Below the pieces are notes generated by a model. The model had not been told where the DNA came from. It worked only from the letters and a program-made list of their open reading frames with translations, and did not search any database. From contig JANATF010000011.1 in assembly GCA_029449245.1 (NCBI GenBank), forward strand, positions 372,001 through 436,000: a stretch of 64,000 nt of DNA, written 5' to 3'. The DNA comes from Mortierella alpina. Taxonomy: Eukaryota; Mortierellomycota; Mortierellomycetes; Mortierellales; Mortierellaceae. Each line of letters opens with the position of its first letter. Position 1 is the stretch's first letter. The translations under genes were made by a program, and so were the position numbers. This document shows, piece after piece, positions 44,809 to 56,937 of the stretch.

Positions 44809-45695
44809 TCAACGAGCTGCAAGTTCGCTCTGCAATCGAGTGACCATCGCCTGTAATTGCATATCCAGCGGCTTGTCCAACCCCACATTCTCCTCCTCCT
44901 CCTCATCCTCTTGCTCATCCTCATTCTCCTCTACACTGCCGTTGCTACCGCTACCGTTCGTCGTCCTGAAGGTTTGATGGCCATACGAGTCAATGAAGAA
45001 TAACTGTGGCCACGCGGATCGAAGCATTGTCAATTTCGCCTCGATCAATCCTATGATATGGATCAAGTCAGGGCTTCTGTCCTCGCCAGCAACACCACCA
45101 CCACCACCACCAGTCGTGGAAATCCGAGTCAGAGGCCGCATGGGCGACTGCGCCCTCAGCGGCGGTCTTGAAACGCCAGAAGGAACAACTGCAGGAGTGT
45201 TCTTCGATGCCTCAAGCAAGGGCTCTAACAACAACAGTCTAGGCTCCGCCATACCCACCACCATCACGTTTGTAATAGGGCTGAGAGACGTGGGACTGGA
45301 AGAACCAATAGGAGTCAGTGACGGTGGGGAACTATCGACCCACTTATCGTCGTCGTTTTTGTCATGGCGGCAACAACAGCTTGTGGATTGGCCTGCCTTT
45401 GGATGGGTGCTCTGGACGATCAGTGGAGTGGTTACGGCCATGGCTTTGTTTGCTGCTTGTCTCAGTCGACGTGTCTTTGTCTCGCCCGGTGGCTGAAAGG
45501 TGCAACCGTTCAATGGAGTAACCGCTTGACTTGATGATGGTGAGTAGGGAGAGGAGTTGGTACTGTGTTCGGGGTGAAGGAGCGTCGATAAAGCAGCCAG
45601 ACGCTGCATCTCCTCATGCTGTAACCCCAAAGCCATTGCTGCTTTGGTGGTGTCGGTTTGCTTTCGAGGGAGCGTTGTAGCCACTGGCGAGGGGC

Positions 45696-45732
<37 letters not shown>

Positions 45733-47490
45733 TTGTTGCAATGGTGGCTGCGCATTAGAGCGGCGTGGGGGGCGTGCAGTAGCTGCCGAGGGCTCACTCA
45801 CTGGGATGTTAGGTAACGCCTGGCGAGGAGGCGGTGGCAACCAATCCAGACGAACTATGACCCCTTGAGGATGGTTTCGCGACGGCGAGGCTGTCGACAT
45901 TGTGGTTTTGCTGCAGGAGGTCGACAATTTGTTTGGCGCAGAGGGTAACGGTTCTACTTCTACATCAGGGCCTTTGAGAAAAGTAGTTTCGGGACTGCAG
46001 TGGTGGAGGGAGGAATCCTCCTCCTCCGAGATATGGCAACTCTGTTGTTGTTGCTGTTGTTGTTGTAGGCGCGGCTCAATGGTATGCTCCAGCATCATCA
46101 TCATGGCAATCTTGCGTGACAGGTCATCAACCGAGCTGCTGAGAGTGTGTACGACCTTGACCAGTTGTTCGTAATTAGAATCGCTAGATCGCCGCACTTT
46201 TGCTATGGTGCCACGGCTACGGCTACTGCTGCTGCTGCTGCTTTCCTTGAATTCCAGAACTCGTGAGCCACTCAATGGTGGCAGGGTGGATCCAAGCTGT
46301 TTCAAGACCGGCGCGGTTGCAATGGGATGAGAAAGACCTGAGCGTAGCGGCAGCAGCTCTAATGCATCCGAGATCACAGGAGTATCACAAGGACAAGTCC
46401 TATCTTGACTAGATGATCCTGAAGCACCAAAAACGCAGCTCGTCCCATCAAAATCTCCTTGATGCAGTGAAGTGTTGGGTCGTAACAAAGGGACGGGAGT
46501 GAGCTCTCCGATCGCTGTCAAGCCAACAATAGACGCACGCAACTTATTGATTGTATCGATAGAGTGGCGAACGGACCAAGGGAGATCATCGCCTCTTTGC
46601 CTGTCAGTTGGGTATGCCACCAACACCGAGGATTGCTCAGGCCGTGGTGGTTCCTGCTTTTGTTTCTTTTTCTGTTGCGTGCCGTGCCCTGGTTGGTATG
46701 GTAGATACGTCAAGTCAAGAAAGTCCAGCAAGTCAGGCCCAGGCGTGCTGGTGTTCGCTTTTGACGTGAGACGAGGGCAAGGAGTAGAGGGAAGGCTCTC
46801 GGATCTGTTGCGTGTGCTGCGCACGCCTCTAGTAGCCTGGCCTACTGGGCGGGGGTTCACTCCTCTGGACTCGCCATCCACATTGTGACACGCCTTGAGA
46901 CGACGCTGGTTCGAGCTGTTAACGTCCTTTATGGAGGCTTTGGCTTCCGGTAGATGACCGAGTCGCGCTAGGCGACGTCGGGCAAGCTTCTTTGCCTCTT
47001 CATCTAGTTGAACTTGCATGAGTCGCCGCTGCTCGCCGACCTCTATTGTCTCATCTGCTTGAACCTGCTGCTGATTGTACCTCGCGTGTGGCGGTGGTGG
47101 GTGGTAGTATAAGGTCGTTGTCTCTGGTTCTTTGTCTTTCTCACCCATACCATCCTCCCGGTCATTTCCAGCGCCACGCTCCAGGGAATCGATCGTTGAG
47201 GAGGAATGGTTTGTGCTCGAGATATCCTGGTGTTTACGAGAAAGATCGGTCATGCCCGAACCATACACGACACTGAGAAGACTTCCGAGGGAGGCATTCC
47301 TGGTTGAGAACCCGAAAAAGGGTTTGTGTTTCCGTCGGGAGTAAGGAAACGGTGTCGACCATGAAGAGGGATAGGGCTGCTCCAAGGGATGTCGCGATGG
47401 CGGAGTGGCATCCGTAGGGCATGGTATCGACGAGTGTGGCAAAGACGATGAGGACTTGAACAGCTTCTTGGCCCAACGCTCTAGCTTCAT
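44809..47490 (-). CDS. Large low-complexity protein with polyQ
   Basis: One uninterrupted frame of 893 aa from the ATG at 47490 (the frame opens with another ATG at 47532). A TATATA motif at about 47503-47510 lies between them and favours neither clearly. Composition is Ser/Pro/Gln/Thr-rich with two polyQ runs (about nine Q near 46060 and fifteen near 45725), a His/Cys patch, and a helix LDEEAKKLARRRLARLGHLPEAKASIKD. The C terminus may fold: IHIIGLIEAKLTMLRSAWPQLFFID, then an acidic Glu/Asp run and LDMQLQAMVTRLQSELAAR (coiled coil). No family was recognised; a fungus-specific regulator or scaffold is possible. Confidence 0.75.
45700..45741. repeat. CTG/CAA trinucleotide repeat encoding polyQ
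   Basis: A GCTGTTGTT-type triplet repeat encodes about fifteen glutamines on the minus strand of the large low-complexity gene. A second, shorter polyQ repeat is near 46046-46070. Confidence 0.85.
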
Positions 47491-47909
47491 TGCAGAAGTG
47501 GTATATATGGATCGACAGAGGGCACGAAGCAAGTCTCGAATGGTGCTTTATATGTAAGCAGACGATAGCCGATACCCCTTGCAGAACATTTGCTTTCTGG
47601 TTCCTGAATCCTGATTGTTAGACTAAGTACTCAGCCCCCGTACATTGTCCTAGTATACGCGGGGCAAGGTGCACTCCACACTCGAACTCAAATTTTTGTA
47701 CCAATGGGACTTTGGAGGCGCGCTTCACAAGTGGGGCTGCTTCTCCAGCATGAGCTCTGCTTCGAGAGGTGGATGATTTTGACACACCGCTGGGTAGAGG
47801 AGAGAATCGTGAACTTTGAGCTCAACTAAATATAGATCTTCCGACAGGTTCTGCCTGCACGGCAATGGCTTTATTTGCTTTAGCACACACCACATGTAAC
47901 AAAGACATC
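47491..47909. other. Intergenic region
   Basis: This is the promoter/leader of the polyQ gene and the 3' side of the CBS-domain gene. No gene was seen. Confidence 0.5.
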
Positions 47910-49949
47910 CTAATCATCAATCAAACCGCTGAGAATTCTAAAGACGTCCGTCAGACTGACAACACCCACAGCACAGCCGCTGTCGTTGACGACCCACATG
48001 CGGTGGGCCTTGGTCGCCTGCAACTTCGAGAGTGTGTAACCGAATGTCGATTTGGCATTGACGTCCAGGATAGGGTATTGGTCTTCCCCGCTTTCGACAC
48101 CGTGCGACAGCCGAATCTTACACACCAACTGGAAGCAGGTGATCCACAACCATGATGTTCTCAGATTCTTCATGATGTGCTAATCCGGGAGGAGCATTGA
48201 GTGTTAGGTGTTCGGTCAACGAGATGGGAGAGCTACAAACCATTACTGGCATTGACACTCCTTTCATATTTACCTTGATATCGGTCATACTGATGTTTCC
48301 CAAAAGCACTCCTTGGTCATCCAGTACTGCCAGCGACGAGACACTGTTGGTGCCTAAGAAAAAAAGGGGACACGGATGGTCAAGGCATTATGTCAGCTGG
48401 TGATCCTTCGTGAACTGGATTTTCATAGACAATCAGTTGATGTAAGATAGATGTGATCCATACTCATTGAAATGAGAGCATCCAAGACTTTCTCGTCCCC
48501 ATTGACTGACAAGACCTTGCCATTAGACAGTCCACACTGCTGGAGCTATTATGTGCATAAAACAGGGTGGGTCTGTGAGATTTCAATTGCCTGCATCTGG
48601 AGCTGATAGTCCACGCCGTTGCCTGCGGACATTTCTTACACTCTTTTGCATGATAGGCTGCAACTGAGGATATTCGCTCAACTAACAGGATATAAGAGGA
48701 AAATATAGGTAAGAGTGCCATTTTTGTAGTGAAACGCCAACTGTGACAAAACAATATTAGCCTGAAAGCGATAGCCATACGTGTCGCATCAGATAGTCCA
48801 AGGTCGACGACTGGGAGAGAATTCCTTTCATATTTCCTTCCGCATCCATGACAGCCACTAGATGATAGACCCATAAAATTGTCAGTCCAGTTACTAATTA
48901 TGAGAGTGATTCCTATAATCATTACAGCATCAACAGAGTGGAGTACAGTACCTCGATGAATCCCTGTTCCAAAGTCGTGGACAACAGCTCCCAGCCGCGT
49001 TTCTTCCAAGACTGTGCAGAATGGATCCTTGCCTGACAAATCTATATCAGCAGAGAAAAAAAAATGGGGAGAAAAGATGGTCAGTAGTCTTTCTTGGAGA
49101 TACCCTAGCAAAAACCAGTTTATCTGCATGACAAGAGCACGAACAGAAAACAGGTTATGATGTCCCCTGAAAGTAGCAATGAAAGCCAATATTTAAAGTG
49201 CTAAAGGTCCGATTTTCTGTTCTTACCAGAGGCCAACTTGACTGGCACGTTCTGGCTTTTGCGCGTCCGTTGAATCAAATCCCGCATCTCCATCGTCTGG
49301 TCTTCAAGGGGGACCTCCATCTTCTTGAGTAGCAGTAGGATGTAGGTCATCAGGTCGCCATAGTCGAACATGCCGACATAAGTTTTCTTGGTGCTATCAT
49401 ACACTGGAGCCGACGTGATCCCACTCTTCAGTAACACCTATCAAGAAAAGAACGGCGTTCATTTTAGACAGCAGTTGTAGTCGGGTCGCTCGGTCGGTCG
49501 GTCAGTCGGTAGGAATTAAAGTCCTCCATAGATCCTTCTTGCAATCTGGTAGGCTACTACGGTATTGCCTGGGGTTGTGGAACAAAGTACATCCTGCCAC
49601 CGCGTCGTTCCTCACACCGGTGAGGTCGACGTGACTCACGAGAGTTGTTCAAAACGTTGAGTCAAAGTTGGTTGCTTTACCTCACACGCATCTTCGACTG
49701 TTGCGTCGGCATCGCTAATGTAGAAGTAGGAAAGAGGAACCTGTCAGCATGGCAACAAGATTGACATTTCCAGAGTCTCAACGTTGAAGAGCCCAATGAC
49801 AGTCAAGGCACCGAGCTGCCGCTTTACATGGTAACAAGTGTCTGCTTCTCCACAAGCGCGCCAGCTTTCACCATGGTCCAGTCATGGGAGGTAGTCGTCA
49901 GGCCTTCCCGATGCCGGTGCTGGTTTTGGAGTACTCTATCGCTGCTCAT
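47910..49949 (-). CDS. Four-CBS protein, Sds23/AMPK-gamma type
   Basis: Nine exons: 49949-49828, 49714-49681 (34 nt), 49437-49227, 49032-48952, 48857-48781, 48681-48640, 48539-48464, 48353-48274 and 48179-47910. They sum to 993 nt, or 330 aa. Repeated CBS motifs are TSAPVYDSTKKTYVGMFDYGDLM, VAVMDAEGNMKGILSQSSTLDYLM, SLAVLDDQGVLLGNISMTDIK and HRMWVVNDSGCAVGVVSLTDVFRIL. This gives four CBS repeats (two Bateman modules), the architecture of Snf4/AMPK gamma and of the Sds23/Sds24 PP2A/PP6 regulators. Such modules bind AMP, ADP or ATP. LWITCFQLV and LSEYPQLQPIM look closer to Sds23-type proteins. The length equals yeast Snf4 (about 320 aa), so either identity is possible. The gene is unusually rich in small exons for this window. 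Confidence 0.82.
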
Positions 49950-50267
49950 TGGTGTCGCTCTGAGGGTATTTCTCGAAAGGTGTTGTACAGGTGTGTGCGA
50001 GGATGTGTAATGAGGAAGAGGGATGGGATGGGCGAGGTTTGAAGGAAAGCGAGAACACCGAAAAGGGACGTTCAAAAAGAATTTTTTTTATATTTTTTCG
50101 CGGCAAAAAGAAGGCTCTGCAACTTGAATGAGAGCATTGACAACGACTCTGTCCTACCAAGCAGTTACCGATCACGACCGTCCTTCCCTTCACGAGCAAC
50201 AGTTGTGGTTGACCGTCCTTGTCGGATCCCTACTGAGTCCTGTTAGCAGCGTGCCAGTATTTGGTCT
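49950..50267. other. Short intergenic region
   Basis: Promoter/leader of the CBS gene and 3' end of the Arb2-like gene. It contains a T/A-rich patch near 50080-50100. No gene was seen. Confidence 0.5.
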
Positions 50268-52369
50268 TCAAATGTGCACAGGCGTAGTGTCGTGCCAGCC
50301 AGAGTCATCGTCTGTCGTGGTACTGGGCGATTCCTCCTCAGCCGCCTCGTCAAAGGTAATGACGACAGTGGTGGGGTCGTCTTCATTCGGCGGGAGTATC
50401 ACGTCCTTATACTTGTCAAAATCATTATCGCGGTCTTTTCTGGCACTGAAAAACCGAAATATCGACGGCATCATCTCAATGATCGTGTAGTCGTACTCAT
50501 GAGTTCCTGCGTTCACACAGTTGCAGCCGATGGTCTCCCGGTATCCAACCTTATTCTTGTCCTCGACCTCCGACTGGATGTAGTTTACCGCGTTCTAATC
50601 GGTGGACGAAATTGTCTGTCAGCAGTTGGAGCAGCAGCGATGCCCTACCGTTCCACAACTGGCTCAATTGACTCATTCAAACACATACCAACTTCCACCA
50701 GTTCCTGAATGCAGAACCGCTGAAGGCATCGATTGAGTGAGAGCTTTCGACTGTTGCCACAGCAGATACTCTGTCCTTGAATGCGTCAACTAATTTTCCA
50801 TGAGTACTATTAGTTGCCATTCATATCATTGTAATGTACAGCTAGTATTCAGTACGTACACTGTGTATGCAGGGCTTGAATGAGGGCTTGAGCGCCATAC
50901 TTCTGGGCGATGAAGAAGATTTCTTTGGACGCAGCAGTTCTAAAGTGTCATGAAACAGCAGTAAGCCTCTGGAAACCTTGTGAAGAAAAGCATTTCGCAC
51001 GCACCATAATCGAAAGCTCTTACTGAACAAGGTTCCTAAGAACATAGTCCACATGTATTTCCGGCGATTCCAGATCTGAATCAGGAACATGATAGGCATG
51101 AGTATAGGTACAAAAGACAGAAGAAGGGTGCAATGCAACAAACTCAATTGTATGATTTTCACATCGTGCCCCACCCGCAGTGATAAGTGTGCAACATACC
51201 CGGAACAGTCTTGAAAACTCGCCCGGTGGGCACTTGTACCTACGCATTCCGTATGGACCGTTCAGTCAAGTGGGATGTCCTTTCATGAGAGCCAACATAT
51301 TTGCTGGAGCAGAATGCCTACCGTTGCTCGACCATCGACCCACCAGTGAGCATTGGGATTCAGGACCACGACACCATAGCCCTCTTTCAGGGCCTGCTTG
51401 ACTGTGGAGTACATTGACCCTTCCTGGAGTAATTAATTATATTTAACATTAGTGTCGTCGAAGGGTGAATGCTCTGAAAAAGAAAATTCGCAAGACAGGG
51501 GTGCTTACATCTACGCTGCTATTCGTCATTAATCGACGAGACCATATACCCAGTCTGACAAAGGATAAAGTATGGTGGAGAGCTCGGTGAGTCTTGAAAT
51601 CCTTCATGTAAGCGAGACTGTAATCACCGCAGTGGAGGTTTCCTTACGTTTCCAGTGTTCCAGAGATCAGGACAAGCAGGCGCTTGCATTGTTTCGCATC
51701 AGGTCTATAGAGCACGACGGCTGATCAGCAACATGATAGTCCAATGTTGTATGAGATATCGAGAGCAATTTGCCGTAAGCGTCACTTACGATACCAAGAT
51801 ACTCGCATGCGGTGATGTCTCGTCGTCCTTGTCCATTCCGAACGGCACCTTGGTCGGTATTAAGCCAAGCTCCTCTTGCAGTTTCTTGAGAACGACCGCC
51901 GTGGTCACCTCTGGTGGCGTTTTTCCAAATTGGTGGCGTTATACAGGGACAGCTGTCAAGGCAAGGCTTTTTCATGAAGTCCGCAGGCAGGGTGATAGAA
52001 TTCAATGTGCTTGCTTACCACCGAGTGCTCGACCGTGAGCCTCTTGATACAATCTATCCTTTGCTTTTATGTCGAACTTGTATGGGTTTCCTATTGTTAC
52101 AGCAAGAAGAAACCAGATTAGTGCTGCTTTCTATCTACCCTGTGTACATGGTTCGAGCATCGTGACTACGCCGCCAAATGCCTCAGTCCACATTTCGCAA
52201 GGCTGCGCAGTGAGGATTGTGTGTGATGTGGAGCCTGCCGCGAAAATGGACGCGCATGGTTACCGGACTGGTCGACAATCTGACTGCGTTCATTGATGGA
52301 GAAGCCCATTTCCTCCAAGGTGCTGCCAAAGACAGGGGCAGGAGGCTTCCTCACGCGACGACGATACAT
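50268..52369 (-). CDS. Arb2-domain protein (FAM172A-like)
   Basis: Eleven exons: 52369-52264, 52090-52019, 51910-51790, 51704-51648, 51554-51509, 51423-51322, 51239-51200, 51075-51024, 50939-50860, 50789-50689 and 50594-50268. They sum to 1104 nt, or 367 aa. The order of blocks matches the Arb2/FAM172 family: TLEEMGFSINERSQIVD, LLVLISGTLETLGIWSRRLM, STVKQALKEGYGVVVLNPNAHWW, SPEIHVDYVLRNL, KEIFFIAQKYGAQALIQAL, FKDRVSAVATVESSHSIDAF and MMPSIFRFFSARK. Arb2 in fission yeast is part of the Argonaute-chaperone (ARC) complex for siRNA-guided heterochromatin; FAM172A binds Ago2. The fold is alpha/beta-hydrolase-like. Here lysine (K212) stands where animal members have the nucleophile-elbow serine, so it is probably not a hydrolase. 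Confidence 0.85.
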
Positions 52370-54942
52370 GTGAGCAATGGAGGGGCGAAGGAGAGGGGGT
52401 GGTGGAAAGAGCGGGCACAGCGGGCGGGCAAACGAGGAGCAGGAGCTGTAGGTGAGCGTGAATGGGGAGCCAAAAGAACAGAAGCAGACCGTGAAAGGGG
52501 AGGAGGATGCGAGAAGTCGAATGCTGGCAAACAAAAGAAGGGCGGTTGAGTCGAAAAGGGCGGTCACGAGTCTTGCAGGGGCGCTGGTCAGTCAGACACG
52601 TAGATCATCGTTCCCGACGCGGGGGACGCTGGACGACCACCACAGCAGCGAGGACAGGGCATCTGAGGAGAGCGAGCCATGGTGTCCTGCTGTTCCTGCT
52701 GTGAGCTGGTGTGGGAGGGGCAGCCGAGGGCCGGAGGAGGTTGAACGAAAGAGAAGCAAAGTCCGCATGATATCGTTGACGGGCGGAAACAGCGAGGCCA
52801 AAATTGCATTTGGTGAGTGCGTGCGAGTGTTGTCTGTGTGAGTGTGAGTGTGTGTGTGTGTGAGAGAGAGTGTTGCGAGTATGCAATTTCTTATTGTTGC
52901 ATTTCAAACTCGTGTATTCTAAATTCAAACTTTAAACTTTTTTTTCCCTCTCTCCCTCGTCGTTTTTTTTTTCTCTCTTCTTTCCTCCTCCTGTTTCCTC
53001 TCCCCCTTCCTCTCGTTCTTTATATTTTCTTTCCTTGTCGCATTCCAATCCTTTGTCCACAGCCCTCCCTTTCTTCTCGAATCCTGTTGTCCTCTTTGCC
53101 CACCCTCTATTGTAAACGATCCCCACTGGCCACTGCATCCGCCTTTTTTCTCTCTCGCCAATCCTTCCACTCCAGGTAAATATAGCCCACTGCCTCTTCG
53201 GTCCATTTCGTGGCCCTGTCTCCTTCCACAACCCTTGCACACGAAATTGCGACTTGGCGTGCCATTGCGCAACCTTTTCCAATCCCTCTTCGAAACAGCA
53301 ACAGCACCAGCCGGGGAGGCGAGGCGGGGAGAGGTGAAGACATGCCTCTGGAGCACAGTATCTTGTTCTTGCTACTGCTGCTGCAGTCGAGAAGGGAGCG
53401 GAGCGAGGGTTGCCACTCGAGGCCATGAGGCGCTCTCACGGAGTGGTTTGAATTGTATCTCTCTATTGAGTGATTCCTGTGTTTTTTATTCTGGAACCAA
53501 GACAATCAATCAGTCGAGCCAAATATGCAGCCAGAAATACGGTTGTGTCTGTGTGGGTGGACGGGAGGACGGACAGAGTCAGGATGAACCCTTTTCATAT
53601 CTTTTCTGGGTGCGTTGAGTATATTCTCAGCTTTTTTTTTTTCTGTCTCTTTTTTTTGTTGTCATTGTTTGCCCGGAAGACATTAAAGCCCGACAGCACG
53701 CATTTTGCACAAACACACACGCACACCACGCAGCACACAAGATCCTCAACTAGCAGCCAAAAGAGGGGGTGGGGGGCAACAGAGGACGAGAAGTGGAAAA
53801 AAGTATGCTATTCATTCGTCCCCATCAGTTGGGTGATAATTATTTTTTGTTTCTTTCATACCATTGTAACCCCCCTTCCCCTTCCTCTCCCCCCCCCTTC
53901 CTGCCCTTTTTTTTTTTTTCTGTTGCGTGCGCTTTTTTTGTTGTATATCCTTCCTTTGCTTACTCCCCGCCTGTGCCTCTCTTCACTTCGCCTCTGTCCC
54001 ATCCTCTCAAATTTCATACTTCAAAGCTCTCACTCTTCACACCCTATCGACTCAGCACACTGACGTTTCCGTGAGTAGTTCCTTGTTTCCCATGACTCTC
54101 TCTGCGGTTGCTGGGCAGAGTAGAGGGGGGAGGGGGGTGCGAGAGAATGGTGTGTGGCAACGACAAGAGCATGGTGGGTGCTGCTGCTGTCGTTGCTGTC
54201 GAGTCCCGGTGTCTGTGTGTGTGTGTGTGTGTGTGTGTTGTGTATATGTGTCTCTGTGTATGTATGCTCTGTCCGTTTGTCCTCCCTCCAAGGGAACGAA
54301 CTATATCCAAAAGTCATGCACTGTTCGTTGACTCGGGCATGACTCTCAATAGGGTCGCCGTCTCATTTCTTTCTTTTCCTTTTTCAACCGCTGATCCTGC
54401 TTACTGTTGGCACATCAACTAAAAAAAAAAAAGAATTGTTTGATCGTACGTGGCCGTCTCATATCTCATATCTCCTACACTCCGTCGCCAATTGAGTCTT
54501 TTCTTTATTCCCTCGTCGTAATATTCCCTTTTTTTTTTTTTTGCGGTCGAGCATCGATTCTGTTGCCGCTGATTTGTTGTGTGTGTGTATGTGCCATTGC
54601 AGACTAGCCATAGCAGCTGCTTGTCTTTTGTTTGTTGTGATCTGGTCGGGGGACAGACAGGCAGACAGAAAGGAGGGGAAAAGGGAAGGGAACGGAAGGG
54701 AGGGCACTGGGAAGCGTGTTGTGTGTGTGTGTGTGTGCGTGTCTGTGTTGTTGTGTCCGATCCAAATCTTATATTTTTTTTGCATACACTTTAGAATACC
54801 TCGTTCTAACCAGCCTTTTGCTCTCTCTCGTCGCCAGTTGTTCCCTGCGTCGCTGCTCTCAAAATAGGCGCCTTTAATTACCTCGCTATCGCACGCACCA
54901 TCCCTCGCAAGCACCCGTCGCTGTTCTCGCGGTCCTCACCAG
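52370..54942. other. Long intergenic region rich in simple repeats
   Basis: About 2.6 kb without a supported gene between the Arb2-like gene (minus) and the C2H2 gene (plus). It contains GT repeats at 52838-52862, 54212-54240 and 54717-54740, CT and T tracts (52930-53000, 53625-53655, 53905-53920), and A/T runs (54420-54432, 54527-54542). Such a long CT/GT-rich leader is typical of a regulatory gene promoter, here that of the zinc-finger gene. Open frames shown on both strands are low-complexity. Confidence 0.55.
54212..54240. repeat. (GT)n microsatellite
   Basis: About fourteen GT units in the leader region of the C2H2 gene. Similar but shorter GT repeats are at 52838-52862 and 54717-54740. 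Confidence 0.9.
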
Positions 54943-56583
54943 ATGCATCACCAGCAGTACTCACACCCGCAAGCCCCTCCCCCACACCCGTACCAGCAGC
55001 CCATGCACCCAGATATGGAGATGCACCACCAATACAGTCAGCACCATGTCCCTCATAGCCAGCCTTACGGCCCTGCGCCAGGTGCAAGAGGCCCAGTCCA
55101 TGTTCGAACACACTCAAGATCGAGCTCTGGAAGCTACCCGCAGCATGTCCCCTACCCTGTACCACATCACGAGATTGCACCTCCTGGCTTTCAGGGCCCC
55201 GTCTCTGGCGCACCGCCACCCTCCATGGTCGGACAGCCCGACAGCATCATCGCGGACTCGAGACATGCCGCAAGATACTCGAGCTCACAGCCCGTGAATG
55301 GATACCACGCTCCTCCGCCACATGCCGTGGGCAACAGCGGCGATCCTAGTGCATGGCAGGCACCTGCACCTTATGGCGTAGCTGAGCAGCATCTGCATCA
55401 GCGTCCCGCACACCACCCTCACCCGTACCACGCTCCGCATCCCTCCTCGTCCCATACCCGCTCCCTCTCCCGCTCTCACTCTCGTACCCACTCTCACTCG
55501 CAACCACAGCAGCAGCAGTATGCTCCTCATCAAGCCGTTCACTCCCCCCCACCCCAAAGGCACGCCACCCCCCCAGGCTCTGCTCACCGCTACGTTCAAG
55601 ACACCTATGTTGAGCGTGCAGAACCCATTCGGTTCCCTGCCCAAGTGCCACATCAAACTAATATCGCACCCATGGCTGATGATGAGGATGACCAGGAGAG
55701 TGATCTTGGCAGACTAGCTGGTGAACAGCAAGGGCCTGTCGAGGATGAGCAGGCGGATGCCAGCAAATGTCCCGACTGCGGCAAAGTTTACAAGCACGCC
55801 ACCTCGCTGATGAAGCATCGCTGGGAGCACTCTGGCTATTGGAAGGTATGTGCGCAAACTTTGTTGCTACCGTTAACCGTGAGCACTCAATTGCTATGCC
55901 TCTTTATGGTCAACACAGACTCTTATCCTCAACCTCGTTTTTTTTGTGTTGTTGTTTGAATCAATTAGCCTGCCGCCAAGTTCTTGCTTTCCAAGCACCA
56001 GCAAGTGCAGCTGATGGAAGCTGCTGCCATTTTGCTAGGAATGGATGAGACCCGCGATCCTGACAGGGACCCTATTGTGTGCATGTTCAGCAAGCAGCGC
56101 GGAGTGCTCGCCTCCGGTACTTCGACCTCAGCAGCCTCCCCTTCATCGTCATCAAAGTCGCTTTCGGCTTCGCCTCCTCCTCCTGCAGAGCGCGGTCTGG
56201 CCATGAAGGAGGAGTCGTTGATGACCCCTCCCGCCTACCATGGTCGAGTCTCCAACACGACCCGTCACTCGGTTGCGTCAACAACCTCAACTGCATCATC
56301 CTTGACATCGACCCCACCCTCTTTGGCACCAGATGACGAGAGTGTTGCGGAAGTGGACGACGATGGTTCCATGGCGCCTCCCTCCTTCCGCCAACATAAC
56401 CAGCACCCTCAACAAGTGCAGCACCACCACTCCCACAACCAGCATCACCCGATGATGATGGGTATGGACATGGGAGCGGATCAAAAGCATGTTGAGCCAG
56501 AGTACTACCCCCATGATGGGCGTTACCCGTCCTACCACCACCCACAACAGCAATATGCACCTTATTACCATAGTCAACACTAG
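54943..56583 (+). CDS. Single C2H2 zinc-finger protein
   Basis: Two exons, 54943-55845 and 55969-56583, give 1518 nt, or 505 aa. The N-terminal 260 residues are His/Pro/Gln/Tyr-rich with an Arg-Ser run (SHTRSLSRSHSRTHSHS). One C2H2 finger is present: KCPDCGKVYKHATSLMKHRWEHSGYWK with C276, C279, H292 and H296. The intron falls directly after the finger. Downstream FLLSKHQQVQLMEAAAILLGMDE is a conserved-looking helix, then Ser/Pro and His-rich disorder. A single finger with this following helix is seen in several fungal transcriptional regulators of uncertain target. Probable nuclear DNA- or protein-binding factor. Confidence 0.82.
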
Positions 56584-56596
56584 TACACTTGCCTCT

Positions 56597-56628
<32 letters not shown>

Positions 56629-56937
56629 TGCCCTCTTACTGCGTACTTTTGCGTTTTGTATGTGTTTCTTTTCGCCAACCCCCACCCCTACTTTTGCTTC
56701 CGTTTTTTTTTTTACTTCCAACTTGTACATGTATATACTCTTCATCATACGAATACAACAAAACCAACAAATATAAAGTACTATTCTTGTTTTTGGTGCT
56801 GGCACTGTTACTTCATGACTTTTTCAAAAGATAAAGCTCGGTCGTTTGTATAGAAAATTTTCTACGCGTCGCGTTGTGATGTATTGCGTTGCGTTGGGAG
56901 GAGGAGAGACAGAGAGAGGGGGGGGGGATATACATGT
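56584..56937. other. Convergent 3' region with T tract
   Basis: Between two convergent genes. Eight C followed by 25 T (56597-56629) begin 13 bases after the C2H2 gene stop. A second T run is at about 56704-56713 and a G run at 56919-56926. No gene was seen. Confidence 0.6.
56605..56629. repeat. 25-T homopolymer run
   Basis: Located in the 3' UTR side of the C2H2 gene; reads as poly(U) in its mRNA. Confidence 0.85.

Noticed and set aside
52370-54942. Multiple 80-190 aa open frames in GT/CT-rich DNA
   Set aside because: Low-complexity translations on both strands with no consistent domain; better explained as a long leader or promoter.
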